Shown here: positions 45,431 through 58,489 of the stretch, one piece after another | How the letters are laid out: each line of letters begins with the position of its first letter | Numbering within the stretch: the stretch's first letter is position 1 | Assembly: GCA_036417435.1 (NCBI GenBank) | Contig: CM070912.1 | Coordinates: forward strand, 28,384,055-28,448,054 | DNA: 64,000 nt | From: Inia geoffrensis | Taxonomy: Eukaryota > Chordata > Mammalia > Artiodactyla > Iniidae | Reading direction: 5' to 3' | Made by a program: the position numbers and the translations under genes | The notes under the pieces: model-generated | Told to the model about the DNA's origin: nothing | Seen by the model: only the letters and a program-made list of their open reading frames with translations | Databases searched by the model: none

Positions 45431-46869
45431 CTACCTCTACAAGCAGGGCAGGGTAGCCTGCCTGGCATCCCTGCCCTCCTTCTTCCTTCCTGGCAGAAGC
45501 CCAGTGTTATTCAAGAAGGCCATGCACTAAGCCGAGAGACCACACTTCACACCTCCCTTATATCCACGTGGTGCCACTAGGTCTGGCCAGTAAGACAGAA
45601 ACGGAAGTTGTCAGCTGGCACTCCCAAGAAAGCTCCTTCACCGATGGACAGACGGCAGTCGTGAGCCCTTTCTGTCTTCTGCTTTCTCCCGTGGACACGT
45701 GTTCAAATGAAGACTTTTAAAAACAAATACTCAAAACCTGAAAATGACTGCCTTCCTTTCTCCAATCCCGTCTTTTGGGTCAACCGACACGATGTATTAA
45801 CTGTTGCAACAGAGCTGATGAACACTTATTTAATGAGATTTGTGTCAGATTGATCTGAAGAAACCAGAGATACAAAATCCAAGCCTATAGTATTGGGAAA
45901 TAAATACGTAAATCAGTTCTGGGTTATCTGTGCAAGCAGAGGCAGCATATATTGAAAAGAGAGAGATCAAATTTTAAGTCACACACATTCCCCCCCACCC
46001 CCAGGCAGAAACAAGTCCTACAGGAACAGAATATTGTACTTTCCCAATAACCCCTAAATTGTTATTTATTCCTGAATCCTTACCTGTTACTATTCGGTTC
46101 CCTCAGGTTTCTGTATACTGCCAAAAAGAACTGTGATTATAAATCAGAATCTGTGCTCCAAACATACACGGACACACAGATCAAATTTACAACCTATGTT
46201 TTCATCCACCTTTTATTGCATTTATGTTTTCTGTTCAAAACACTGATTAATTTTCCTTTCAATAAAAGAAGTATGGTGTGCAAATCTTTTTTACCCAAAG
46301 GTTTTTCCATTTCTTTCCTCTGTGTTATTTTGAGTCTTGCCACTGAATCAGAAAGCAAGAACCCTGAAGTACACCCCAACATCGCACAGGTGAAAATATA
46401 TCAATATAGGAGAGTAACCTGGGAAAATGGAAAGGCAGAAATGTTGATTTCCATAATAGAGCTCCTGACAAAAGCCAGCAGTAACACACAGGGAAAAATA
46501 TGCCTGCACTGCTCCCATCCGACAGACCAAAAATGTGCCTCAGAATGTGAAAATGTATCATTGCGGCTTTCAAACCAAATTTCAAATTAAGTACTGCAGG
46601 CCTGGGAGGACAGACTCGCAGACAGCAAGCTGGAAACCTGAGCGCTGCAGTCCAGGGACCGTTGGTTCCCGAGCGACTTCTGCCAACCTGGGTCGATGAG
46701 CGAAGAGGTATCAACAGTTTGTGTACCACATCTCTAAACTCATTAAAACCAAAGATAATCAAAGAGACAGGAAAGGAAGGAAATGGGGGGAGGAAGAGCA
46801 GGTCTGCTTCCAATCACCTGCAAAGATCATCTGACAGGGTAAACTGCTTAGAAGAAAAAGTGAAAGAAG
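45431..46869. other. No gene recognised
   Basis: The longest frames here (plus 46153-46590, minus 46325-46813) overlap one another and resemble nothing known; no splice pair brackets them. Confidence 0.45.
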
Positions 46870-47096
46870 AATGATAAAAGACAGAGAGCAGGAGACAGAG
46901 AGATTCTGAGGAAACAAAGACCAAGCCAGAGGGACCTAAAGAGAGACGGAGAGAGCGAGAGACAGAAAGAGTAAGAGAAAGAGAAGAGAGAGAACCAAAA
47001 GGAGGGGGTGGGCGGAGGAGGACAGGGAGTGCTGACAGAGAGGGACATACACACACATACACACACACATACACACACATACATAGACACACACAC
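46870..47096. repeat. GA-rich and AC-rich low-complexity block
   Basis: 46874-47010 is a degenerate GA tract, and 47050-47096 is an interrupted ACAC/ACAT tract. The two strands give long low-complexity frames that are artefacts. Confidence 0.85.
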
Positions 47097-47184
47097 TCGG
47101 AGACACAGAGAGATAATGGAGAAGAAAAACAGCATTAGAGAAACAAAGAAAGCATGGGTGATACCTGCCCGAATGGGAAGTCCG

Positions 47185-47275
47185 TTGTTCCGTCATCCAC
47201 TCAGCAGATATTTTCTGAGCACCTACTATGATGCTCAGCAGGGAAGCAGCTATACTCTCAATAACTCCAGTCCTG
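47185..47275 (-). repeat. L2 3'-end fragment
   Basis: 'tgagcacctactatgatgct' is the antisense L2 3' end. Confidence 0.65.
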
Positions 47276-47429
47276 GGTGCTTGGTGACGGTAACAGAGGT
47301 GTGTAAATGCAGCATGATGGTGAGTCCAAAGAGGGAACAGACAACTCTCCATTCAAGATACCCCAAAACCATTGGGCCAGAGCCAAAGGGTACTTACTCT
47401 CTAAATATCAAATAATCTTGAGACATAAA

Positions 47430-48345
47430 ATTAATTGACATAAACAACGATTTAAAAACAAACTAAATTTGGTATGACACCAAAAATACAAATAACAAGA
47501 AAAAACAGATGAACTTCATCAAAATTAAAAACATGTATGCTTCAAGGACACCATCAAGAAAACGAAAAGACCACCCACAAAATGGGAGAAAACATTTGCA
47601 CATCATATATCTGATAAGGGTCTTGTGTCCAGAATACACAAATAACTTTCACAACTCAACAGTAAAAAAGACAGCTGAATCGAACAATGGGCAAAGGATC
47701 TGAAGAGACATCTCCCTAAAGAAGATACGCAGATGGCCAGTAAGCACAGGAGAAGATGCCCAGCATCACTCGCCATCAGGGAAATGCAAATCAAAACCAC
47801 AATGAGATACCACTTCACACCTACTAGGATGCCAGTAATAAAAAGACAGATGGTAACCAATGTTGGCAAGGATGTGGAATCACTGGAACCCTCATTCACT
47901 GCTGGTGAGAGGTACAGTCACTTTGGAAAACAGTGTGGCAGTTCCTCCAAAAGTTAAACACAGTCACCACTCGACCAGCAAGGCCACTCCTAAGTATGTA
48001 CCCAAGACAAATGAAAGAACACATCCCTACAACAGCCTGTACATGAACATTCATAGCAATATAATTCACAAGAGCCCAAAAGTGGAAAGAGTCCAAATGC
48101 CCATGAACTGAAGAATGGATAAACTAAGGTGTAGAGTTTATAATGGAACATAATTCAGTCATAAAAAGGCATGAAGTACTGATACTTGCTACCATGTTGA
48201 CGAATCTTGAAAACACTGTGCTGAATGAAAGAAGCTAGACACACAAAGTCACATATTACATCATTCTGTCTATCTAAAATGTCCAGAATAGGGAAATCTC
48301 TAGAGACAGAGAGTAGATGAGTGGTTGCCAGGGGCTGGAGGGAGG
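47430..48345 (+). pseudogene. Old L1M ORF2 C-terminal remnant and 3' part
   Basis: Frame 47733-47957 reads '[20 protein letters not shown]', a conserved ORF2 motif. The sequence continues to 'gtggttgccaggggctgg' and then stops. Several in-frame stops; no tail. Confidence 0.8.
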
Positions 48346-48589
48346 AGGGTTGGGAGCGGCTGCTTCCAGTGGGGCAGCCAGAACTGGAGCGCGGAAGTAC
48401 ACAGATGATGACATAAGTGCCGCTGGACTAAGGGGAACCAGCAGGCAACTCCAGTGCTGGAGCTGCCCGTCCCCGCACCTCCTGACTGCCCAGCCCCTGA
48501 ACTCCGTAGGCCTCATACCTTTGGCCGAGGCCTAAAGGATGCAGGCGTTGGCCTGTCAGAAAGGGGAAGGAGTGGCTATTTTTTTTTCC

Positions 48590-48880
48590 TGGAGGGGGTT
48601 CAAGCAAAGAAGAAAATGGTCAGTGCAAAGGTCTTAAGAGGAAAAAGAACACACCTCCTGGAAACTAGAGGAAGATAGAGACCTGTGTCACTAGCACAGA
48701 AAGCTAAGGGGGAAGAGGTACATGCATGGGGGGCGCTGGGGACAAGGGGATGGCGTGGGGAGACCGCAGGCCAGGAAATAAATGCCGACGAGAGCTGACC
48801 TCCAAGAGCAACAAGGGACCAAGGAAGGCTCTTTAGCAGTGGCACGATGGTCTAATTCAATTCGCATGTTTCAAAGACCA
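48590..48880 (-). repeat. L2 fragment
   Basis: 'cagtgcaaaggtcttaagag' and 'ctttagcagtggcacgatgg' are antisense L2. Confidence 0.6.
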
Positions 48881-48929
48881 GAACCCATGAAGTTATTTTC
48901 AAGATAAAAATAGAGGTAACAGATACGAA

Positions 48930-49195
48930 AGCACTTTATTAACTCTAGGCACACCGATGTGAGATGGAAGAAAACTGTTCATCAGAGTCCTTCCTGCACC
49001 GGAGGCTTGGACCGGGCTTGGACTGGCTGCATCTCAGGACAGTAGCCAGGAAACTGTTACCACATCCATTTTGCAGATAAGGAATATAAAGCTCAGAGAA
49101 GCAGCTTGTCAAGGCATGCAGCTCAAAAAAGGGTCTGGCCAGGACCCACCCTGCAGCCAGCCTCTGTCTGCCACGCCTCCAGGGCTCAGCACAGA
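48930..49195 (-). repeat. MIR SINE
   Basis: 'catccattttgcagataagg' and 'gctcagagaagcagcttgtc' are antisense MIR. Confidence 0.75.
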
Positions 49196-49649
49196 GCAAG
49201 GGCTCAAACACCGTCAGCCATCAGCACTCCTTCTACACCAGCTGTCTCCAAAGCCCGGCCTGCTTCTGACAGCAGCGGGCTGCACTGCACCCAGTACTCG
49301 GTATCTAAGTCCTCGAAGCTTTGGGGAAAATTACATTCTTGTGAGTAGCCAGATTTCCTCAAGTTTCAGCTACCCCACCATGAGGCTCCGAGGGAGATTA
49401 TAAACCAGAGCTGTTCTTTTGTTTCCCAAAGGAAAAGTAAGCCCAGGATTCAAGCTTTTAGACACATCCACTACTGAGGTAATGAAACCATGGGAAAGAT
49501 GGCGGGGGGTTTCAATGCGTCTGCCTGATGCTTTCTCCCCCTTGATGACCATAAGCCCCTATAAATACTTCAAACAGAGGCTTGAAGGTTTCATTCTCGA
49601 AATACAGCCTGTTGAGGTGCCTTAACCAAGCCATCTGCTGAAAACCTAA
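49196..49649. other. No gene or repeat recognised
   Basis: Short unique-looking stretch. Confidence 0.4.
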
Positions 49650-50380
49650 ACTGGGGGACACCAAAAGGAGAGGACGATTTCTGACTATTTCTAGACCTTA
49701 GAACTGTGAACCCATTAGAGCAAAGAGCCAGCATCCTTATGGAGGCCAAGCCCTCATATAACCCACAGAAAAAATCCTTAAGACATAAACAGCAAGGAAA
49801 TGAGCTGATAATTCACCAAAAGGAAATTCAATTTATAAATACAGGAAAAAAAAAGTATTCCATCTCCATAGCAACTGAGGAAGTACAAATACAACCAGCT
49901 ATATTTCTGCCTACTAGAATTCAAATGGTAACCATCCATTAATGCTGGAGAGAGTGGCCACAAGGCCCTGTGCTCAGGCGACACATTCAAATGGACACAG
50001 TCCTTCTGGGGAGCAACACGGAAATCCATAACAAAAGTCTGAAAAAAACACAGCATTTCATCCATCCATTTGGTTTATGGTACCACATCCCCCAAATTAA
50101 CTGGAAACGTGGGAAATTTTTGGATACAAAAGACATTCCCTGCAGCAATGTTCAGTAAAATAACAGTTTAAAAGAAAAAAAACCCAAGTATAGGAAATGG
50201 ACTAAACTCTGGCCATCCTCTAAATGGACCATTAAACAGTTGTTACAGGCTGGAGTTATGCAGTCTATATAATGATAGAAAAACCCTTGAGACAGACAAT
50301 TCAGGGGAGGAAGCAAGATACAAAATTGGATGTACGGCGTGAGTTCAGTAATATTTTTCAAAGGTGGCTGAAGAGAAGAA
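49650..50380 (+). mobile_element. Old L1M fragment
   Basis: 'aatgctggagagagtggcca' and 'gcagcaatgttcagtaaaat' follow degraded L1M ORF2; no frame survives. Confidence 0.5.
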
Positions 50381-50419
50381 AAATCTTTTGAAGGAAGTCC
50401 TGTTTTCCTAATTTTCTCT

Positions 50420-50570
50420 AGTGAAGGGGCTCAGTGTGGTGGAAAGAGACCAAGCTTCAGAGCCCAGGAGAGTGAACTGTGCACCCTACTTAACCAACCG
50501 GAGACTCAATTTCTTCATTCGCCAATTTAACCTTTAAGTGACTCGTTACAAAGGAAAACAAACTCTTATT
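50420..50570 (+). repeat. MIR fragment (diverged)
   Basis: 'aagcttcagagcccaggaga' and 'ctcaatttcttcattcgcca' fit MIR loosely. Confidence 0.45.
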
Positions 50571-51220
50571 CTTGAAAGCCACAACTGTTACTTGCAGCCC
50601 AAATCATTTCTAGGTGGTAGAGTAGCATTAATTCTCACTTCGGATTTGGCTTTGCATTATTTTCCAGCCTAACTCAAAGATAAGCGTTTGAGACATTCAA
50701 GGCCTATCAACGGTTGGTTGGTCAAAAAACAAATGCTGAAACTAGTCCACGTACAGCTTTGTTTGATCGATCTGGAAGTATACTGGCATTTCCACTAATG
50801 CCGAATGGGCCCTCCCAGCATCTGGGCAAGGATGATGCACCCACGTGCAGAAGAGCCCAGTTTCCACATAAGAGCTATCACTAAAGAAACAGGGTTAGTT
50901 TGGACAATGCGATCCTGCTGTTTACGAAGGAATCTTTCCTCAGTACCGCAGAGGGCCCAGCAGATGGGTGAGTAATGAAGAGAATATGATTGTTTATTTG
51001 AAAAGTGAAAAGTATTTTTTGCAACTGAGAAATCACTGCTTGACTCTTTGCCCAAACGGGAAGCCAAAAACAATGATGTTTCTCAAGTTTAAGAACCAGT
51101 TCCTGAGTCCAAAGGACAGCTTCAAATCTGTCTTCCAAGGCACTTTGCAAACAAATTTGACAAGATATGAAAGCTATCTAACATTTAAAGTGTTTTGGTT
51201 TTGGTTTTTAATTTGGACAT
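50571..51220. other. No gene or repeat recognised
   Basis: Overlapping frames on both strands between 50795 and 51225, without support. Confidence 0.4.
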
Positions 51221-51228
51221 CTTAGAAC

Positions 51229-51452
51229 AAGGGCCTCAAGCTATGGCCCACAGGCCAAATCTGGGCTAACATCAGTTTTTGTAAATAAAGTTTTATTGGT
51301 ACTCAGCAGTGCCTACACATTTACATAATGTCTAGGGCTGCTTCTGTACTACAACAACACAGTTGAGTAGCTGTGACAAAGACTCCTCTGGCCAACAAAG
51401 CCAGAAATATTTACTATCTGGCCCTTTAGAGAAAAAGTTTGCTGACCTCTGT
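51229..51452 (-). mobile_element. hAT-type non-autonomous DNA transposon
   Basis: 'ccacaggccaaatctgggct', 'aataaagttttattggtact' and 'ctatctggccctttagagaa' are the order of a common ~220-bp mammalian hAT MITE. Degenerate inverted ends are present, and 8-bp flanks 'cttagaac' and 'cctagaaa' may be the target duplication. Confidence 0.7.
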
Positions 51453-51844
51453 CCTAGAAAAAATGAAGGCAATTCAAGTCACCTCATGGGTCCAACCAGA
51501 CAAGCATGAGACGGCGGGAACTGAGCTACTTGTAGAGATCTTGGCACAAGACATACGACCATAGATGGAACTCCAAGCCAGCACAGTTCATCCCTTCTGA
51601 TTCAGCCCACGGACACTATCCCGTGGAGACTATCCACCCAATAAAAGCAACTCCCCAATTCAAATTCTAGGTAAATCCTGTTGATGGAAGATCTCTGCAG
51701 AATGCAGAAAGGATCTTACTTGACTGAGGAAAAGGTCACTTGATAGTCTTAAAAAAACACCATTCTTCAAAGGGAATAAGAAAAGATAAAAAAGGTATAA
51801 AGAATATTTGGGGCTATCTGATGCAGTAACTTTAAAAAGCAGCC

Positions 51845-51965
51845 GTGCAGTTAAACAAAATCCCGATGGATCTGATTGGCTGCTTGGCCTCGGGCAGGTC
51901 AAACCTCTCTGTTTCTCCATGTCACCCTATGCACAAAGTACAGGCTGGTTAGATGTGCTCTTGGG
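51845..51965 (+). repeat. Possible MIR fragment
   Basis: 'ttggcctcgggcaggtcaaa' followed by 'cctctctgtttctccat' fits the MIR core. Confidence 0.5.
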
Positions 51966-51989
51966 TCCAAATCCAGCTGAAAATTTGAG

Positions 51990-52720
51990 GACTGTCCTGC
52001 ACTTTCATCACTCATTCGTGCATATGTTCAGACTGTATTTACCGAACACCTATTTCTATGTGCCAGGCACGCTGTTGGTGCTTTGGGTGTGGGGCCAGTA
52101 ACTCAGAAAGGAATCCTGTCACCATGGAGGTTACTGTCTTCTCCAGAGACAGAGCACTAGCCGGGGGGAGGGGGTGGTAGCTACACCAGCGTCTCGGGCT
52201 CTGAAATGAACTTGCTCCAGTTCTGAGTGTTCATAAGGCTTCAGACAGACCAAACCTCCGTGCTCCTCCGCTTTTGCACAGGGACAACAGGGAGATGGAG
52301 GCTTAGGTGTGTCCCAGTCCTGAAGCGGGAAGGGCATGGCATGCTCCAGGACCTGGTACAAGGCCAGAGGGGCAGAGAACAGCAGGTAAAGGGGGAGGGA
52401 GGCACATAACAGGGCGGGAGGGTGAGCAGGGCCCAGTCAGGCAGGGACTCGCAAGTCATGGTAAGGAATTCAGATTTATTTAAATTGCGATGGAAAGTCA
52501 CTAAAGTGTTTGAAGCAGGGAAGTTTTTCACTTTTAAAAGATGACTGTGTTATAGAGAACAGGAAAAGAGTGGGGTAAGAAAGGAAGGTGCAGCAGATGT
52601 CACTGTTTTCCAGGTAAGAGATATTCATGGACTCGACGGAGGTGGGGTACAGCGACTGAACTTGATCTTGAGCACCTGCTCTGAACAACAAAGTGGCTAC
52701 CTGGACCACTGCGTTGAGAA
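51990..52720 (-). mobile_element. L2 element, antisense
   Basis: 'gaacacctatttctatgtgc' (3' end) through 'atggtaaggaattcagattt', 'tgtttgaagcagggaagttt' and 'gtggctacctggaccactgc' follow antisense L2. Confidence 0.7.
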
Positions 52721-52841
52721 GGATTATGAAGCTTAGACAGGGTTCAGTGGGAAAAAAGTATCTGGTTACTGATGACTGCCACAGGTGCAGGAGAGGGAAT
52801 AACAGCAACAGATGTCAATATATATCCTCCGTCTACAGAAA

Positions 52842-53005
52842 CTTCAAGCAGTGCTACTCACACTATAATGTGTGACAACTCACCTGCAGATCTTTAAACT
52901 ACAGATTCTGAAACGGTGGGGCTAGGGTGGGGCCTGGGATTCTGCATTTCAATCATATTTCAGGGTGATGATGCCAATACTGCTGGTCCAGAGAGGTCAC
53001 TTTGA
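52842..53005 (+). mobile_element. MER5A-like hAT DNA transposon
   Basis: 'ggtggggctagggtggggcc', 'gattctgcatttcaatcata' and 'gggtgatgatgccaatactg' match the group, with 'cagtgctactcacac' at one inverted end and 'cactttgaacagcac' at the other. Confidence 0.75.
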
Positions 53006-53009
53006 ACAG

Positions 53010-54075
53010 CACAAGTCTGGAGCTTGTACTCTTTTCTTCCCCCCACAGATTTGCATAGTATGAACACCAGCTCCCAGGGCTTGTCACAAAAGGACTCTCA
53101 ACAAATGCTGACTGGGCCAAGTTGGGGGTCTTTTTGTTTTCGTTTGGTTTTGGGGGTTTGGTTTTGTTTTGTTTTGCACGTGTCTGACTTCCAGCCCTCA
53201 ACTGAAATAAAAAGAACTGAAAAATTCCAGGTAGTTAGCCATAAAAAGCATCACCCTAGAATATCGCCAATAACATCACGCATATGTATTACACATCGTC
53301 TGTGGACCTGCACCTCATCCTTACTGAGCTGAAGATCATTTGGGTGAGGGTAAGGGTAAGAAGAGATGAAAATGCCATGAAAATGCAAAAGCTAGAAATC
53401 TGCTTAACAGGGCTGATTCTAACCACGGGGTTATTATTTGAACTCTAAGCTCTGTGGAATGATTGGGAAATATGGTAAGGAAAGACAGAGCTGCAGCTGG
53501 GTCCCCAAAAGAGCAGCACCGTGCTCCCTGCTGGACCCCCAGCGGCGCTGCATGATGATCGCAAGGCTGGCTCTTAACAAAAAGCCCCAAAAGGAGTTTG
53601 CATCCTGTGTCTGGACTCCACCACGCTCCTGGTCCATAATCCCAACTACAACTATGGATAATATGAGAATTGGTCGAGTCCAAATTTCCCTCCCAAAGTC
53701 AGATGCAAATCAGCTCTAAATCAAGGATTATAGCCAGACCCTGCTGTCTGCAGATGGGATCAGCTGGCCAGTGGGCTGGGTATTAAATAAATGTTCCCCA
53801 AACCTGAAGGCTCACTTCAAGGCATTCAGCTGCCCTGGAAACCAAAGTCTCATTTTTACAATGAACAGAGGCCCTACAGCTCCAGGCAGCCCAGTCAGTC
53901 CCAAGAGCTGCCTCCTCTGAATTACATGGTCTACATATTCTTTTCTCTCTCTCTCTTTTTTAAACTCACAGAATTACAAAAGCCTTAATTTTTAAAGAAT
54001 TTACCTTAATAGTGCACACTCATTTTCAGGGGGCCATTAAAAAATCATGAGAACAGTCTCCTGTTGCAGGGAAGT
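53010..54075. other. No gene or repeat recognised
   Basis: A 1-kb unique-looking stretch; TTTTG-type low complexity at 53125-53175. Confidence 0.45.
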
Positions 54076-54105
54076 GATTCATGCTTTCTTTCTTTTTTTT
54101 ATATC

Positions 54106-54111
54106 TTTATT
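54106..54111 (-). promoter_or_regulatory. L1 poly(A) signal
   Basis: AATAAA on the minus strand, ~6 bp before the A-tail (54091-54100). Confidence 0.85.
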
Positions 54112-54470
54112 GGAGTATAATTGCTTTACAATGGTGTGTTAGTTTCTGCTTTATAACAAAGTGAATCAGTTATACATATACATATGTTCCCCGTATCTCT
54201 TCCCTCTTGCATCTCCCTCCCTCCCTCCCTCCCACCCCCCCATCCCACCCCTCTAGGTGGTCACAAAGCACCGAACTGATCTCCCTGTGCTATGCGGCTG
54301 CTTCCCACTAGCTACCTATTTTACTTTTGGTAGTGTATATAAGTCCATGCCACTATCTCACTTTGTCACAGCTTACCCTTCCCCCTCCCCGTATCCTCAA
54401 GTCCATTCTCTAGTAGGTCTGTGTCTTTATTCCCTTCTTACCCCTAGGTTCTTCATGACATTTTTTTTTC

Positions 54471-57400
54471 TTAAATTCCATATATATGTGTTAGCATACG
54501 GTATTTGTCTTTCTCTTTCTGACTTCCTTCACTCTGTATGACAGACTCTAGGTCCATCCACCTCATTACAAATAGCTCAATTTCATTTCTTTTTATGGCT
54601 GAGTAATATTCCATTGTATATATGTGCCACATCTTCTTTATCCATTCGTCTGTCGATGGGCATTTAGGTTGCTTCCATGACCTGGCTATTGTAAATAGTG
54701 CTGCAATGAACACTGGCGTGCATGTGTCTTTTTGAATTATGGTTTTCTCAGGGTATATGCCCAGGAGTGGGATTGCTGGGTCATATGGTAGTTCTATTTT
54801 TAGTTTTTTAAGGAACCTCCATACTGTTCTCCATAGTGGCTGTACCAATTCACATTCCCACCAGCACTGCAAGAGGGTTCCCTTTTCTCCACACCCTCTC
54901 CAGCATTTATTGTTTCTAGATTTTTTGATGATGGCCATTCTGACTGGTGTGAGATGATATCTCATTATAGTTTTGATTTGAATTTCTCTAATGATTAGTG
55001 ATGTTGAGCATTCTTTCACGTGTTTGTTGGGAGTCTGTATATCTTCTTTGGAGAAATGTCTCTTTAGGTCTTTTGCCCATTTTTGGATTGTGTTGTTTGT
55101 TTTTTTGTTATTGAGCTGCATGAGCTGCTTGGAAATTTTGGAGATTAATCCTTTGTCAGTTGCTTCACTTGCAAATATTTTTTCCCATTCTGAGGGTTGT
55201 CTTTTGGTCTTGTTTTTGGTTCCCATTGCTGTGCAAAAGCTTTGCAGTTTCATTAGGTCCCATTTATTTTTCTTTTTATTTCCATTTCTCTAGGAGGTGG
55301 GTCAAAAAGGATCTTGCTGTGATTTATATCATAGAGTGTTCTGCCTATGTATTCCTCTAAGAGTTTGAGAGTTTCTGGCCTTACATTTAGGTCTTTAATC
55401 CATTTTGAGCTTATTTTTGTGTATGGTGTTAGGAAATGATCTAATCTCATACTTTTACATGTACCTGTCCAGTTTTCCCAGCACCACTTATTGAAGAGGC
55501 TGTCCTTTCTCCATTGTACATTCCTGCCTCCTTTATCAAAGATAAGGTGATCATATGTGTGTGGGTTTATCTCTGGGCTTTCTATCCTGTTCCATTGATC
55601 TATATTTCCGTTTTTGTGCCAATACCATACTGTCTTGATTACTGTAGCTTGGTAGTATAGTCTGAAGTCGGGGAGCCTGATTCCTCCAGCTCCGTTTTTC
55701 GTTCTCAAGATTACTTTTGCTATTCGGGGTCTTTTGTGTTTCCATACAAATTGTGAAATTTTTTGTTCTAGTTCTGTGAAAAATGTCAGTGGTAGTTTGA
55801 TAGGAATTGCACTGAATCTGTAGATTGCTTTGGGTAGTAATTTTCACAATGTTGATTCTTCCAATCCAAGAACATGGTATATCTCTCCATCTATTTGTAT
55901 CACCCTTAATTTCTTACATCAGTGTCTTATAATTTTCTGCATACAGGTCTTTTGTCTCCTTAGGTAGGTTTATTCCTAGATATTTTATTCTTTTTGTTGC
56001 AGTGGTAAATGGGAGAGTTTTCTTGATTTCACTTTCAGATTCTTCATCATTAGTGTATAGGAATGCCAGAGATTTCTGTGCATTAATTTTGTATCCTGCT
56101 ACTTTACCACATTCATTGATTAGCTCTAGTAGTTTTCCGGTAGCATCTTTAGGATTCTCTATGTATAGTATCATGTCATCTGCAAACAGTGACAGCTTTA
56201 CTTCTTCTTTTCCGATTTGGATTCCTTTTATTTCCTTTTCTTCTCTGATTGCTGTGTCTAAAACTTCCAAAACTCTGTTGAATAAGAGTGGTGAGAGTGG
56301 GCAACCTTGCCTTGTTCCTGATCTTAGTGGAAATGCTTTCAGTTTTTCACCATTGAGGATGATGCTGGTTGTGGGTTTGTCCTATATGGCCTTTATTATG
56401 TTGAGGAAAGTTCCCTCTATGCCTACTTTCTGGAGGGTTTTTATCATAAGTGGTTGTTGAATTTTGTCAAAAGCTTTCTCTGCATCTACTGAGATGACCA
56501 TATGGTTTTTCTCCTTTAATTTGTTAATATGGTGTATCACATTGATTGATTTGTGTATATTGAAGAATCCTTGCATTCCCGGAATAAACCCCACTTGATC
56601 ATGGTGTATGATCCTTTTCATGTGCTGTTGGATTCTGTTTGCTAGTATTCTGTTGAGGATTTTTGCATCTATGTTCATCAGTGATATTGGCCTGTAGTTT
56701 TCTTTCTTTGTGACATCCTTGTCTGGTTTTGGTATCAGGGTGATGGTGGCCTCGTAGAATGAGTTTGGGAGTGTTCCTCCCTCTGCTATATTTTGGAAGA
56801 GTTTGAGAAGGATAGGTGTTAGCTCTTCTCTAAATGCTTGATAGAATTCGCCTGTGAAGCCATCTGGTCCTGGGCTTTTGTTTGTTGGCAGATTTTTAAT
56901 CACAGTTTCAATTTCAGTGATTGTGATTGGTCTGTTCATATTTTCTATTTCTTCCTGAACAGTCGTGGCATGTTGTGCATTTCTAAGAATTTGTCCATTT
57001 CTTCCAGGTTGTCCATTTTATTGGCATAGAGTTGCAGTAATCTCTCATGATCTTTTGTATTTCTGCAGTGTCAGTTGTTACTTCTCCTTTTTCATTTCTA
57101 TTGATTTACGTCTTCTCCCTTTTTTTCTTGATGAGTCTGGCTAATGGTTTATCAATTTTGTTTATCTTCTCAAAGAACCAGCTTTTAGTTTTACTGATCT
57201 TTGCTATCATTTCCTTCATTTCTTTTTCATTTACTTCTGATCTGATCTTTATGATTTCTTTCCTTCTGCTAACTTTGGGGGTTTTTTGTTCTTCTTTCTC
57301 TAATTGCTTTAGGTGCAAGGTTAGGTTGTTTATTCAAGATGTTTCCTGTTTCTTAAGGTAGGACCGTATTGCTATAAACTTCCCTCTTAGAACTGCTTTG

Positions 57401-58489
57401 GCTGCATCCCATAGGTTTTGGGTTGTTGTGTCTCCATTGTCATTTGTTTCTAGGTATTTTTTGATTTCCTCTTTGATTTCTTCAGTGATCACCTCGTTAT
57501 TAAGTAGTGTATTGTTTAGCATCCATGTGTTTGTATTTTTTGCAGATCTTTTCCTGTAATTTATATCTAGTCCCATAGCATTGTGGTTGTAAAAGATACT
57601 TGATACAATTTCAATTATCTTAAATTTACCAAGGCTTGGGCTTCCCTGGTGGCGCAGTGGTTGAGAGTCCACCTGCCGATTCAGGGGACACAGGTTCGTG
57701 CCCTGGTCCGGGAAGTTCCCACATGCCACAGAGCGGCTGGGCCCGTAAGCCATGGCCGCTGAGCCTGCGCATCCAGAGTCTGTGCTCCGCAATGGGAGAG
57801 GCCACACAGTGAGAGGCCCACATACTGCAAAAAAAAAAAAAAAATGTACCAAGGCTTGATTTGTGACACAAGATGTGATCTATCCTGAAGAATGTTCCAT
57901 GAGCACTTGAGAAAAATGTGTATTCTGTTGTTTTTGGATGGAATGTCCTATAAATATCAATTAAGTCCATCTTGTTTAACGTATCATTTAAAGCTTGTGT
58001 TTCCTTATTTATTTTCATTTTGGATGTTCTGTCCATTGGTGAAAGTGGGGTGTTAAAGTCCCCTACTATGAATGTGTTACTGTCGATTTCCCCTCTTATG
58101 GCTGTTAGTATTTGCCTTATGTATTGAGGTGCTCCTATGTTAGGTGCATAAATATTTACAATTGTTATACCTTCTTCTTGGATCGATCCCTTGATCATTA
58201 TGTAGTGTCCTTCTTTGTCTCTTCTAATAGTCTTTATTTTAAAGTCTATTTTGTCTGATATGAGAATTGCTACTCCAGCTTTCTTCTGATTTCTATTTAC
58301 ATGGAATATCTTTTTCCATCCCCTCACTTTCTGACTGTATGTGTCTCTAGGTCTGAAGTGGGTCTCTTGTAGACAGCATATATATGGGTCTTGTTTTTGT
58401 ATACATTCAGCCAGTCTGTGTCCTTTGGTGGGAGCATTTAATCCATTTTCATTTAAGGTAATTATCGATATGTATGTTCCTATTCCCAT
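54471..58489 (-). pseudogene. L1 ORF2 (endonuclease and reverse transcriptase), disrupted
   Basis: ORF2p normally nicks DNA and reverse-transcribes L1 RNA. The N-terminal endonuclease is recognisable from 58489 ('TLNENGLNAP', 'CLQETHF', 'VGDFNTPLS'). A SINE splits it near residue 217. After the SINE, the usual S-D-H catalytic triplet reads Y-N-H. Stops and frameshifts separate the next parts: 57106-57318, 56382-56939 (with '[19 protein letters not shown]'), and 55914-56270 with the RT motif 'FADD' at 56175-56186. The C-terminal part (54471-55253, 260 codons) is open and holds the cysteine-rich '[18 protein letters not shown]'. It cannot make a full product. Confidence 0.95.
57639..57846 (+). 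mobile_element. CHR-family SINE (short form) inside L1 ORF2
   Basis: Head 'ggcttccctggtggcgcagt', B-box-like 'ggttcgtgccc' and an A15-type tail. A perfect 12-bp target-site duplication, 'taccaaggcttg', lies at 57627-57638 and 57847-57858. It sits opposite in strand to the L1. Confidence 0.98.

Noticed and set aside
46153..46813. Overlapping 145- and 162-codon frames on opposite strands
   Set aside because: Neither has splice signals or a recognisable domain; at most one could be real and neither shows coding character.
46848..47415. Frames rich in CV, CL and HT repeats
   Set aside because: Artefacts of GA and AC low-complexity DNA.
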